Part shown: positions 26,936-34,027 of the stretch, one piece after another | How positions within the stretch are numbered: the stretch's first letter is position 1 | How the letters are laid out: the number at the start of each line of letters is the position of its first letter | Assembly: GCA_963768945.1 (NCBI GenBank) | Contig: CAVYJW010000008.1 | Coordinates: forward strand, 868,001-932,000 | Length of the DNA stretch: 64,000 bases | Direction of reading: 5' to 3' | Source: RYN-230 sp963768945 | Lineage (GTDB): Bacteria; Actinomycetota; Actinomycetes; Streptosporangiales; Streptosporangiaceae | Notes under the pieces: model-generated | Databases searched by the model: none | What the model was told of the DNA's origin: nothing | The model's input: the letters and a program-made list of their open reading frames with translations, nothing else | Position numbers and translations under genes: made by a program

Positions 26936-27535
26936 TTACGACGGAGTCGGCAGCACCAGGCCAGCGACCAGCAGGCCGATGGCCAGGATGGCCAGCGCCG
27001 TCACGTCGATATAGCGCCGCCTGCTGGCCAGCATGCCCGCCCGCCGCTCCGGTAGCGCAATCCTGGCCGCGACAGCAACGAAAAGGGCACCCGCCAGGAT
27101 AAACGTACCTGCCCGGACGAAGTGGGAGCCCTGCCAGATATAACCCAGCCCGGCGACCAGTCCGGCCAGCACGATCACGTACGGCAACTGGTCCCCCCGC
27201 ACGGTGCCGGACCGCCGGCCCCGGGCGCCGCGCGGCGTGGTGGCCGGGCTGTCCGGAGACGGCTGATGCTGATGGTTGACGGCCGGTTCGGGGTGGGCCC
27301 CGGGCCGGCGATACCCAGGCCTCGCGGACGCGGGGCGCGGCGGGTAGCTGGGTGAATCCGCGCCCGCAGCCGGCTGCGGGCGGCCACTCTCTGGCGGCGG
27401 CCAGGAGCCCCGGCCCGTCCGGCCGCCCTCTGGCGGCGGCCAGGCACCCCGGCCCGTCCCGGCCATGCTGGCCAGACCGTAGGCCGCCACGCCCCCAGGC
27501 CCGGCCGGCGGTGTGATCCCGGTTACGTCGGTCAC
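26936..27535 (-). CDS. DUF3017 membrane protein
   Basis: A 199-residue protein. Residues 1 to about 105 are Pro/Gly/Arg-rich with a duplicated WPPPEGGR/WPPPESGR unit (a direct repeat in the DNA); residues about 115-199 contain three transmembrane segments (YVIVLAGLVAGLGYIW, AGTFILAGALFVAVAARIAL, VTALAILAIGLLVAGLVL) matching the DUF3017 family. DUF3017 genes commonly sit next to mdh in actinomycetes, as here. The GTG start lies inside the last unit of the tandem array at 27536-27756, so its ribosome site is made of repeat sequence. Function unknown. Confidence 0.75.
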   Translation of the reverse strand: MTDVTGITPPAGPGGVAAYGLASMAGTGRGAWPPPEGGRTGRGSWPPPESGRPQPAAGADSPSYPPRPASARPGYRRPGAHPEPAVNHQHQPSPDSPATTPRGARGRRSGTVRGDQLPYVIVLAGLVAGLGYIWQGSHFVRAGTFILAGALFVAVAARIALPERRAGMLASRRRYIDVTALAILAIGLLVAGLVLPTPS

Positions 27536-27772
27536 TACCGCTCGCTCAGTACTTTTAGCAGCATCGTCACCGCTCGCTCACTGTCTTCGTGAGCAACGCT
27601 ACCGCTCGTCCGGTGTCCTTACTGAGCATCGCTGTCCCCCGGTCAGTGTCTGATTGAGCGCTACCGCTCGCTGAGTGCCCGCCTGAGCAGCACTACCGCT
27701 CGCTCACTACCCGTCTGAGCAGCACTACCGCTCGCTCACTATCCGCCTGAGCAGCACTACCGCTCGCTCAGT
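27536..27772 (-). repeat. Tandem array built from the citrate synthase 3' end
   Basis: On the minus strand, units of about 32 bp, each holding GAGCGAGCGG followed by TAG and TGCTGCTCA, fill the whole gap from the citrate synthase stop codon to the DUF3017 GTG. The first unit is the end of the citrate synthase gene itself (CTGAGCGAGCGGTAG). About seven units can be counted; the three nearest the citrate synthase stop are almost identical and those near DUF3017 are increasingly diverged. Confidence 0.85.
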
Positions 27773-28899
27773 GCGACCCAGGTGAGCTCGCGCTCACCGA
27801 TGTACTCGCTGTCCGGCCGAATCAGCCGGTTGTCCGCGTGCTGCTCCATTACGTGGGCGGTCCAGCCGGCCATCCGGCTGACCGAGAAGACCGGGGTGAA
27901 CAGGTCCGTGGGGATGCCCAGGTAGTGGTAGACGGTGGCGGCGTAGAAGTCCACGTTGGGATAGAGGCCCTTCTCGGCGAACACGGTCTCCTCCATCCGG
28001 CGGGACATGAGGTAGTACGTGTCGTCGCCTGAGGCCGCAGCCAGTTCCCCGGAGAACTGGCGGAGGTGGGAGGCCCGCGGGTCCTCGGCCTTGTAGACCC
28101 GGTGCCCGAAACCCATGATCTTCTCCCCGGCACCGAACCGTTCCCGGACCGTGGGACCGACCGCGGCCACCGGGTCGGGCCCGGCCGTGGACCGGATCGC
28201 CTCCAGTCCCCGCATCACCTGCTCGTTAGCTCCCCCGTGCAACGGGCCCTTCAGCGTGCCGAGGGCCCCGACTACCGCGGAGTGCATGTCTGACAGCGTG
28301 GCGGCACACACCCGCGCGGCGAAAGTGGACGCGTTCATCGTGTGGTCCGCGTGAAGCACCAGGCAGGTGTCCAGGATCTCGGCGTCCCGTGAGGACGGCA
28401 TGGTGCCACGCAGCTGGAGCAGGAAGTTGGCCGCCAGGCTGAGTCCGGGATCGGCGGGCACGCACTCACGGCCCTCGCGGGCGGCGTGGTAGGCGGCGAC
28501 CAGGATCGGCTGCTGCGCGGTGAGCCGGGCGGCCTTCCGCTCGTCCGCCGGGGCCGCGTTGGAGCTCTTATCCGGATCATCCGCGCTGGCCAGGGAGACC
28601 AGGCTGCGCATCGCCTCCATGGGTCCCTGACTGGCGGCGATCTGCGGCAGCGTCGAGCCGACCAGCGCGCCCAGGGTGCGGCCGGCGACGAGCTCCGCGC
28701 GGTAGCCGTTCAGCTCGCCTGCGTCCGGGGCCGACCCGCGCTGCAGGAGATAGGCAATCTCCTCGAAGGTCGAGGACCCGGCGAGCTGGTTGATGTCGTA
28801 GCCGCGGTAGAACAGCCGTCCGGCCTGGCCGTCGATGTCGCTCAGTGCGGTGGACGCGGCGACGACATCCGCCAGGCCCCTGGACGGCTTGTCCGCCAT
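27757..28899 (-). CDS. gltA: Citrate synthase (type I/II, 380-residue form)
   Basis: A 380-residue citrate synthase condensing oxaloacetate and acetyl-CoA (a methylcitrate synthase role cannot be excluded). Motifs are LFYRGYDINQLA at the N-terminus, the first active-site His in PLHGGANEQVM, the second in MGFGHRVYKAEDPRA, and the catalytic Asp in PNVDFYAATVYHYLGIP. Start ATG at 28899 has GGGAGG eight bases upstream; the longer open frame is not conserved. It is upstream of DUF3017, icd and mdh on the same strand. The C-terminal LSER codons are the template-like first unit of the tandem array. Confidence 0.9.
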   Translation of the reverse strand: MADKPSRGLADVVAASTALSDIDGQAGRLFYRGYDINQLAGSSTFEEIAYLLQRGSAPDAGELNGYRAELVAGRTLGALVGSTLPQIAASQGPMEAMRSLVSLASADDPDKSSNAAPADERKAARLTAQQPILVAAYHAAREGRECVPADPGLSLAANFLLQLRGTMPSSRDAEILDTCLVLHADHTMNASTFAARVCAATLSDMHSAVVGALGTLKGPLHGGANEQVMRGLEAIRSTAGPDPVAAVGPTVRERFGAGEKIMGFGHRVYKAEDPRASHLRQFSGELAAASGDDTYYLMSRRMEETVFAEKGLYPNVDFYAATVYHYLGIPTDLFTPVFSVSRMAGWTAHVMEQHADNRLIRPDSEYIGERELTWVALSER

Positions 28900-29123
28900 T
28901 TCTTGTTCCTCCCGATGACTCGCACGGCAGTGTACTTCCGCGGGCTGCGGCTTCCCCCGCCGGCCTGCCCATGATCGGCCCATGGCCAGGATGATCGGTC
29001 ACTGGCCCGCCGGACGGCGCGCCGGGCCAAACCGCATAAGCAAAAGGGGGTACGAGTCTGCCCGGAAAGGGTAACTGCACGGGGAGAGATCCGTGACTGC
29101 TTGGACAAGCGGAGGGAACGGTC

Positions 29124-29840
29124 GTGGAAGGGCCCTACATACGCATCGAGGACAGCGGCGAGGTGATACCGCTGGGCGAGTCGGTGACGACGATCGGGCG
29201 CGGCGGTGGGGTGGACATCCGGCTCAGCGACCCGAGTGTCTCCCGGCTGCACGCCGAGATCATTCGGCGCGGGCCGTACGCCTACGTGACCGACCTGGGG
29301 TTATCGCGCAACGGCACCCGGGTCAACGGGCGGCTCGTGGCCCGGCGCGTCCTGGAGGACGGGGACGTGCTGACGTTCGGGAATGCCCGGTGCCGGATGG
29401 GCGGCCTCCCGGCTGAGGACCTGTCCGCCGAGATCGAGCTCCGGCGCTCCCCCAGCCCCGAGCTGACCAGGCGGGAACTGGACGTGCTGACCTCGCTCTG
29501 CCGCCCGGCCTTGTCCGATGAGGCGTTCGTCGCCCCGGCGACCGCCCGTGAGATCGCCGGCGACCTGGTGGTGACGGAGGCCGCGGTCAAGCAGCACCTG
29601 CTCCGGCTCTACCAGAAGTTCCGCATCCCCGAGGGCACCAACCGGCGGGTCAGGCTCGCCAACGAGGTGGTCTCTCTCGGGCTCGTCCGGCCGCTGCCAC
29701 CCGCCGGCCGCGAGAAGCCGCCGCCGCCGCAGCCCCAGCCGTCCCGGTCCGCCCCGGACCGGCCCGCGGACCCTCCGGTTCCCGGCGGGGCGGGGCGCCT
29801 CCTGGCGGGGAACGGCCTTCCTGACCGGCGCGCCAGCTAG
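29124..29840 (+). CDS. FHA-domain protein with C-terminal helix-turn-helix region
   Basis: A 238-residue protein. Residues about 1-95 are an FHA phosphothreonine-binding domain (TIGRGGGVDIRLSDPSVSRLHAEI, GLSRNGTRVNG); residues about 110-190 look like a winged or LuxR-type DNA-binding region (ELTRRELDVLTSLC, TAREIAGDLVVTEAAVKQHLLRLYQKF); the rest is a Pro-rich tail. The FHA arm suggests control by the Ser/Thr kinase encoded convergently next door. GGAGGG lies seven bases before the GTG. A phosphorylation-sensitive transcription factor is a reasonable inference, untested. Confidence 0.8.
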   Translation: MEGPYIRIEDSGEVIPLGESVTTIGRGGGVDIRLSDPSVSRLHAEIIRRGPYAYVTDLGLSRNGTRVNGRLVARRVLEDGDVLTFGNARCRMGGLPAEDLSAEIELRRSPSPELTRRELDVLTSLCRPALSDEAFVAPATAREIAGDLVVTEAAVKQHLLRLYQKFRIPEGTNRRVRLANEVVSLGLVRPLPPAGREKPPPPQPQPSRSAPDRPADPPVPGGAGRLLAGNGLPDRRAS

Positions 29841-29863
29841 CTTCCTGACCGGCGCGCCAGCTA
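29817..29863 (+). repeat. 23-bp direct duplication across the FHA gene stop codon
   Basis: A 23-bp segment beginning CTTCCTGACCGGCGCG and ending with the TA of the stop occurs at 29817-29839 and again, one base later, at 29841-29863. The first copy includes the gene's last codons and most of its TAG stop; the second lies in the intergenic region. Confidence 0.9.
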
Positions 29864-29922
29864 ACCCGTGCACCGCGGACCCGGCGCCGGGCCGCACTGG
29901 CCGGCGCCTCACATGCTGCCGC

Positions 29923-31728
29923 TCAGAACCAGAAAGGCAGCCGCCGGTGACCCAGGCGCCCGAGCGGCCCCGGGAGGGCGGGGAGGTGGACCTCCGTGCC
30001 GTGGGGCGCGCCCAGGGGCCAGAACGCGGCCGGCGAGGTGAGCGCCGCGGCGACCGCGGCGACCGCGAGTGCGCACATACCGAACAGCGCCACGGCCTGC
30101 AGGCCGGGACTGCGCACCATCGCCACCCAGACCCGGTTGAGCTGGCGACGCGCCTTGCCCGACCCCGGGCCGTAAGCGTAGAACGCGACCAGCGCCCCCG
30201 CCCCGTACGCCAGCGCGTGCAGGCCCGGGCTGGCCGGCATGGCCAGGAACGTGAGCCCGGCCGCGGCCACGGCCACGATGAGCGCCAGCGGCGCCACGAC
30301 CACGGCCGAGATCAGCGAGCGGACCACGAAGAAGGGGAAGGCGGCAGCGGACATGATGGCACCCCGCTGGTCCGAGCCACGATGGGCCAGGTCCCCGGCC
30401 CGCAGCAGCACCAGCACGGCCAGCGCGATCACGGTGCCGGCCACCGGCAGCAGGACCGAAAGGCTCACCGCGATCACCATCGTGGCCAGGACCAGGATTG
30501 GCTGCCGCCGCGGCGGCGTCCAGCGGTCCGCGTCCCGGTCCTCCCCCGGCGTGGCGGGCCGCCCGTCCCGGCTGGCCCGCTCGGCGGGCCCGGGGCGGCG
30601 GAAACTGTCGTCCGGGCCGGGATAGCCGCCCCGGCGACCACCCCGCTGCCCTGGCGGGTAGGTCACCGGGGGCAGGATGTCCGCGAAGTCGTCGGCACGG
30701 ACGGGCCCGGCCGCGATCGGCTGGGTCCCGGGCGGCGTTATCCCGCCCGCCGGCGGCGGGAACGTGGTGGCTCGTTGGCCGGGCCCGGAGAGCATAGTCC
30801 CGCCCGGCCCGCCGAACCCGTCCAGCGCCGTGGGGCGCAACGGGCGCCCGCCGGCACGCGTTCCGGGGGTGCCGAGCCCCATCCCCTGCAGGCCGCCGGC
30901 GGGCACCGCCATGGGCTGCAGGTCGCCTGGGTCCAGCGCGGCCGCCCGGCTGCGCAACTGGATGGCCGCGGGCCGCTGGGCGGGGTCCCGTCGCAGCGCG
31001 GCGGCCAGCAGTTCCGCCATCGGCGCCGGCACCCCGGACAGGTCCGGCTTGCCGTTCACGATCCGGTAGAAGATCGTCTCGTACGACCCGGTGCCGAACG
31101 GGGGACGCCCGGTCGCAGCGAAGGCCACGGTCGCTCCCCAGGCGTGCACATCCGAGAACGACGTGCTGTTCTGGCCCTCGATCACTTCGGGTGACAGGTA
31201 GCCGGGGGTGCCCATGAACATTCCGGTCATGGTGAGCCGGGTGGAGTCCAGGGCCTGGGCGATACCGAAGTCAATCACGACCGGGTCGCCGTTCATCATC
31301 ATCACGTTGCCCGGCTTGAGGTCGCGGTGCACCACGCCCGCCGCGTGGATCGCGGCCAGGGCATCCGCGAGCCCCGCGGCCACCCGGATCAGCCTGGCCC
31401 CGCTCAGCGGGCCCTCCTGGGTCACGACCTCGTCCAGCGTCCGGCCCGGCACGTACCGGGTCACGATGTAGGGCGTCTCGCAGGTCACGTCGGTGTCGAG
31501 CACTTCGGCCACGAAAGGGCTGCGGACCCGGCGCATGGTCTCCACCTCACGGGCCAGCCGCCGCCGCGCGTTCGGGTCGCCCGCCACCGCCGGACGGAGG
31601 ATCTTGATCGCGACCGAGCGCTGCTCAGGGTCACGGGCGAGGTAGACCACGCCCATGCCGCCCTCGCCAATCCGGTCGAGCAACCGGTAGGGGCCGAGCC
31701 GGTCTGGCATGTGCTCTGCTGGTGTCAT
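29923..31728 (-). CDS. Transmembrane Ser/Thr protein kinase (PknB-like kinase domain)
   Basis: A 601-residue kinase. The kinase domain (residues about 12-265) has the ATP loop GEGGMGVVY, lysine in VAIKIL, catalytic HRDLKPGNV, the DFG motif VIDFGIAQ and activation segment GTPGYLSPE. A Pro/Gly-rich linker (270-400) follows, then about five to six hydrophobic segments (from ILVLATMVIAVSLSVLLPV onward). No PASTA domains are present, unlike PknB. It is convergent with the FHA gene, its likely reader or substrate. Upstream is a small protein gene on the same strand, then enoyl-CoA hydratase. Confidence 0.9.
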   Translation of the reverse strand: MTPAEHMPDRLGPYRLLDRIGEGGMGVVYLARDPEQRSVAIKILRPAVAGDPNARRRLAREVETMRRVRSPFVAEVLDTDVTCETPYIVTRYVPGRTLDEVVTQEGPLSGARLIRVAAGLADALAAIHAAGVVHRDLKPGNVMMMNGDPVVIDFGIAQALDSTRLTMTGMFMGTPGYLSPEVIEGQNSTSFSDVHAWGATVAFAATGRPPFGTGSYETIFYRIVNGKPDLSGVPAPMAELLAAALRRDPAQRPAAIQLRSRAAALDPGDLQPMAVPAGGLQGMGLGTPGTRAGGRPLRPTALDGFGGPGGTMLSGPGQRATTFPPPAGGITPPGTQPIAAGPVRADDFADILPPVTYPPGQRGGRRGGYPGPDDSFRRPGPAERASRDGRPATPGEDRDADRWTPPRRQPILVLATMVIAVSLSVLLPVAGTVIALAVLVLLRAGDLAHRGSDQRGAIMSAAAFPFFVVRSLISAVVVAPLALIVAVAAAGLTFLAMPASPGLHALAYGAGALVAFYAYGPGSGKARRQLNRVWVAMVRSPGLQAVALFGMCALAVAAVAAALTSPAAFWPLGAPHGTEVHLPALPGPLGRLGHRRLPFWF

Positions 31729-31842
31729 CGCCCCCCCAGCCTACGAACTACCCTCGGGCTAGCCCATCCAGACGGGACAGAACGCTGGTGGGAGCGTTCG
31801 TCCCAGCACGGTAACAAGCCCACCGAGGGCACGGCGCCGCCG

Positions 31843-32256
31843 CTAGCCGCCGGTGACCAGCTTGCGCAGGGCCTCCGCCGTCCTGGCATTCTGCTCCGCG
31901 TAGCCGACCAGGGCCCGGGCCAGCTCGGCGGCCCACTCGTTCACCGGCACCGGCTGGCGGGACAGCACCACCCCGCGCACCTCACGGCAGATTTCCGCGC
32001 TGGGCTGACCGCCCCGCACCGCCAGCGACATAACCCGCTCCCCCAGCCGGACCGTGATCTTGGAGACCGTGCCGGGGCGCCCTTTCATCCGGTCGGACAC
32101 GGATCGGTGGGTCCGCTCTACGGTCACGCATCCGGGCGGCAGCGACTCGCCGAGGGACTCGGTGAGCACGCGGGCGTAGACCGCCGCGTCGGCACTGTCC
32201 GCCCGCAGCGCGGCGGTCACCAGCTCGAGGTCGGGGCTCTCGTCCGGCTGCGTCAT
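31843..32256 (-). CDS. Small hypothetical protein upstream of the kinase gene
   Basis: A 137-residue soluble protein that I do not recognise. It has no membrane segment or obvious motif; the sequence is well mixed and codon usage fits a real gene (DLELVTAALRADSADAAVYARVLTESL, VSKITVRLGERVMSLAVRGG, VVLSRQPVPVNEWAAELARAL). I start at the ATG at 32256; the frame runs 35 codons further upstream into Arg-rich sequence typical of non-coding shadow. It lies 114 bp before the kinase gene on the same strand and may be co-transcribed with it. Confidence 0.6.
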   Translation of the reverse strand: MTQPDESPDLELVTAALRADSADAAVYARVLTESLGESLPPGCVTVERTHRSVSDRMKGRPGTVSKITVRLGERVMSLAVRGGQPSAEICREVRGVVLSRQPVPVNEWAAELARALVGYAEQNARTAEALRKLVTGG

Positions 32257-32397
32257 GGCCGGCCCGGCCCGTGGTGCGCAGCGACGTGGTGCGCAGCGAT
32301 CAGGTGGCGCATGGCCTTGGCTGCTCCCTCGGAGGCGGGCTCGCGGGCGGCGCGCCCGCACGGTACGTCAATTGTCCGCCATCCGGGGCGGGGTGCG

Positions 32398-33177
32398 TCA
32401 CTGCCCGGCGAAGGTGGCCTTACCCGGGCCGTTCTCGACGAAGCTGTGCATGCCGGTGCTCTGGTCCTCGGTGGCGAACAGCCCGGCGAAATGCAGCCGC
32501 TCGATCTCCAGGCCGGTATCCAGGTCCGTCTCCAGGCCGGTGTCGATGGCCTGCTTGGCGGCCCGCAGGGCTAGCGCGGGCCCGGTGGCGTAGCGGGCCA
32601 CCAGTGCCCGGGCCGCGTCGTAGACCTCCGCGTCCGGCACCACCTGGTCCACCAGGCCGATGGAGAGGGCCTCGGCCGCGTTCACGAAGCGCCCGCTGAA
32701 CACGATGTCCTTGGCCCGGGCCGGGCCGACCAGCCGGGGCAGCCGCTGCGTCCCGCCCGCGCCGGGGATGATCCCGAGCAGGATCTCCGGCTGGCCCAGC
32801 CTGGTCGCCTGCCCGGCCACCCGGAAGTCCGCGCACAGGGCCAGCTCGAGGCCGCCGCCGAGCGCGTAGCCGGTCAGCGCGGCCACCACCGGCTTAGGGA
32901 TCTTGGCCACCGCGGTGAAGCTGGCCTGGATCCGCCGGGAGTCCGCGGCCATCCGCCCGTAGCTGGCGTCGGCCATCTCCTTGACGTCCGCGCCCGCGGC
33001 GAAGACCTTCGGGCCGCCGTAGAGCACCACGGCGCGGACCCTGCTGTCTGCCGACACCTCAGCGGCGGCCGCCGCGATCTCGTCCTGGACCTGGGCGTTC
33101 AGCGCGTTCATGGGCGGCCGGTCGAGCCGGATCGTGGCGATGGCCTCGTCGATCTCGACCCGGATGAACTCTCCCAT
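32398..33177 (-). CDS. Enoyl-CoA hydratase/isomerase family protein
   Basis: A 259-residue crotonase-family enzyme, probably hydrating trans-2-enoyl-CoA in fatty acid oxidation. The oxyanion-hole segments FAAGADVKEM and GYALGGGLELALCADFRVA, and both catalytic glutamates (GGGLELA and GQPEILLGIIPGAGGTQRL), are present, as in true hydratases. GGAGG lies before the ATG at 33177. The neighbours do not include other beta-oxidation genes. Confidence 0.87.
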   Translation of the reverse strand: MGEFIRVEIDEAIATIRLDRPPMNALNAQVQDEIAAAAAEVSADSRVRAVVLYGGPKVFAAGADVKEMADASYGRMAADSRRIQASFTAVAKIPKPVVAALTGYALGGGLELALCADFRVAGQATRLGQPEILLGIIPGAGGTQRLPRLVGPARAKDIVFSGRFVNAAEALSIGLVDQVVPDAEVYDAARALVARYATGPALALRAAKQAIDTGLETDLDTGLEIERLHFAGLFATEDQSTGMHSFVENGPGKATFAGQ

Positions 33178-33293
33178 AAGGCACCTCCTGCCGGGCCCGC
33201 GGTTTTGCTGGGGCAGGCACACTGCCCGCCCAGGGCCCAGGTGGAGAATACTCCTGCTTGCTGATCCTCCCGCCGGTTGATCTTCAGGGCTGG

Positions 33294-33512
33294 CTAGTCT
33301 TCAGCCGACCGCGGCCGCGGCACTCCCTGCGAGTCCTCCAGGAAAGCCCGGATCTCCGACTCGCTGTAGCGGCGGTGGCCGCCCAGGGTGCGGATGGACC
33401 GGAGCTTGCCCTGCTGGGCCCACCGGGTCACGGTCTTCGGGTCAACCCGGAACAACGCGGCGACCTCTGACGGCGTCAGGAGCCTGTCTTCCGTGCGGTT
33501 GTCTTGCTTCAT
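33294..33512 (-). CDS. bldC: BldC-type MerR-like developmental regulator
   Basis: A 72-residue DNA-binding protein. The core LLTPSEVAALFRVDPKTVTRWAQQGKLRSIRTLGGHRRYSESEIRAFL is almost the Streptomyces BldC sequence, a MerR-like winged helix without an effector domain that controls entry into development by binding direct repeats. The ATG at 33512 overlaps the stop of a 32-codon upstream frame (ATGA). A weak AAAGGG ribosome site lies 11 bases upstream. Confidence 0.93.
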   Translation of the reverse strand: MKQDNRTEDRLLTPSEVAALFRVDPKTVTRWAQQGKLRSIRTLGGHRRYSESEIRAFLEDSQGVPRPRSAED

Positions 33513-33607
33513 GACGTCAGTGCCCTTTCACGTGTGGGGACGACTTCGGTGACGCAAAGTGACACGAGGGCGTCATGCTGCTCGCATAACGTGTAGCTGT
33601 TTCTCAT
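33509..33607 (-). CDS. Possible 32-codon leader peptide coupled to bldC
   Basis: An open frame starting ATG at 33607, after GGGGGGG, encodes MRNSYTLCEQHDALVSLCVT and 12 further residues. Its TGA overlaps the bldC ATG as ATGA. It contains a TTA leucine codon and an AGA codon, both rare at this GC content. It could be a regulatory leader or chance; the unusual codons argue against an ordinary gene. Confidence 0.3.
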   Translation of the reverse strand: MRNSYTLCEQHDALVSLCVTEVVPTRERALTS

Positions 33608-34027
33608 GGCCCCCCCGGGCTTCCCTGCTCGCGCCGGTGCCTGTCTTGGTAGCCGCCCGCGGGGCTGGCACACGACGCGCCCGCGAGCCTGTTGCATAAA
33701 GTAGACGCAGTGCCACGCACGGCGGTTTACGTGCGGAACGTGATAGGACCGCCACTTTCCGCGATTTCTTAGAGGCGGGGCACCCCGTAGCCGCCCCGGG
33801 GGGCTCAGCGACCGCCCAGCAGGCCACCGGCAGACCGCCCCGGCAAGCCTCCAGCACACGGCCCGGCAAGCCTCCAGCACACCGCCCGGCAAGCCTCCAG
33901 CACACCGCCCGGCAGGCCACCGGCAGACCGCCCCGGCAAGCCTCCGGCAGACCGCCCCGGCAAGCCCCTCCAGCACACCGCCGGCAGGCCTGCGGAACCG
34001 TCCGGCGCACCTCCGCCGGGCTCTGTG
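33608..34027. repeat. bldC upstream region with GGCAAGCCTCCAGCACACCGCC repeats
   Basis: The half nearest bldC (33608-33790) is comparatively AT-rich and should hold the bldC promoter; I cannot fix the hexamers. From about 33818 to 34010 there are eight or so 22-25 bp units, variants of CGGCAAGCCTCCAGCACACC and CGGCAGGCCACCGGCAGACC. No gene is supported in this 420-bp stretch. Confidence 0.7.
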
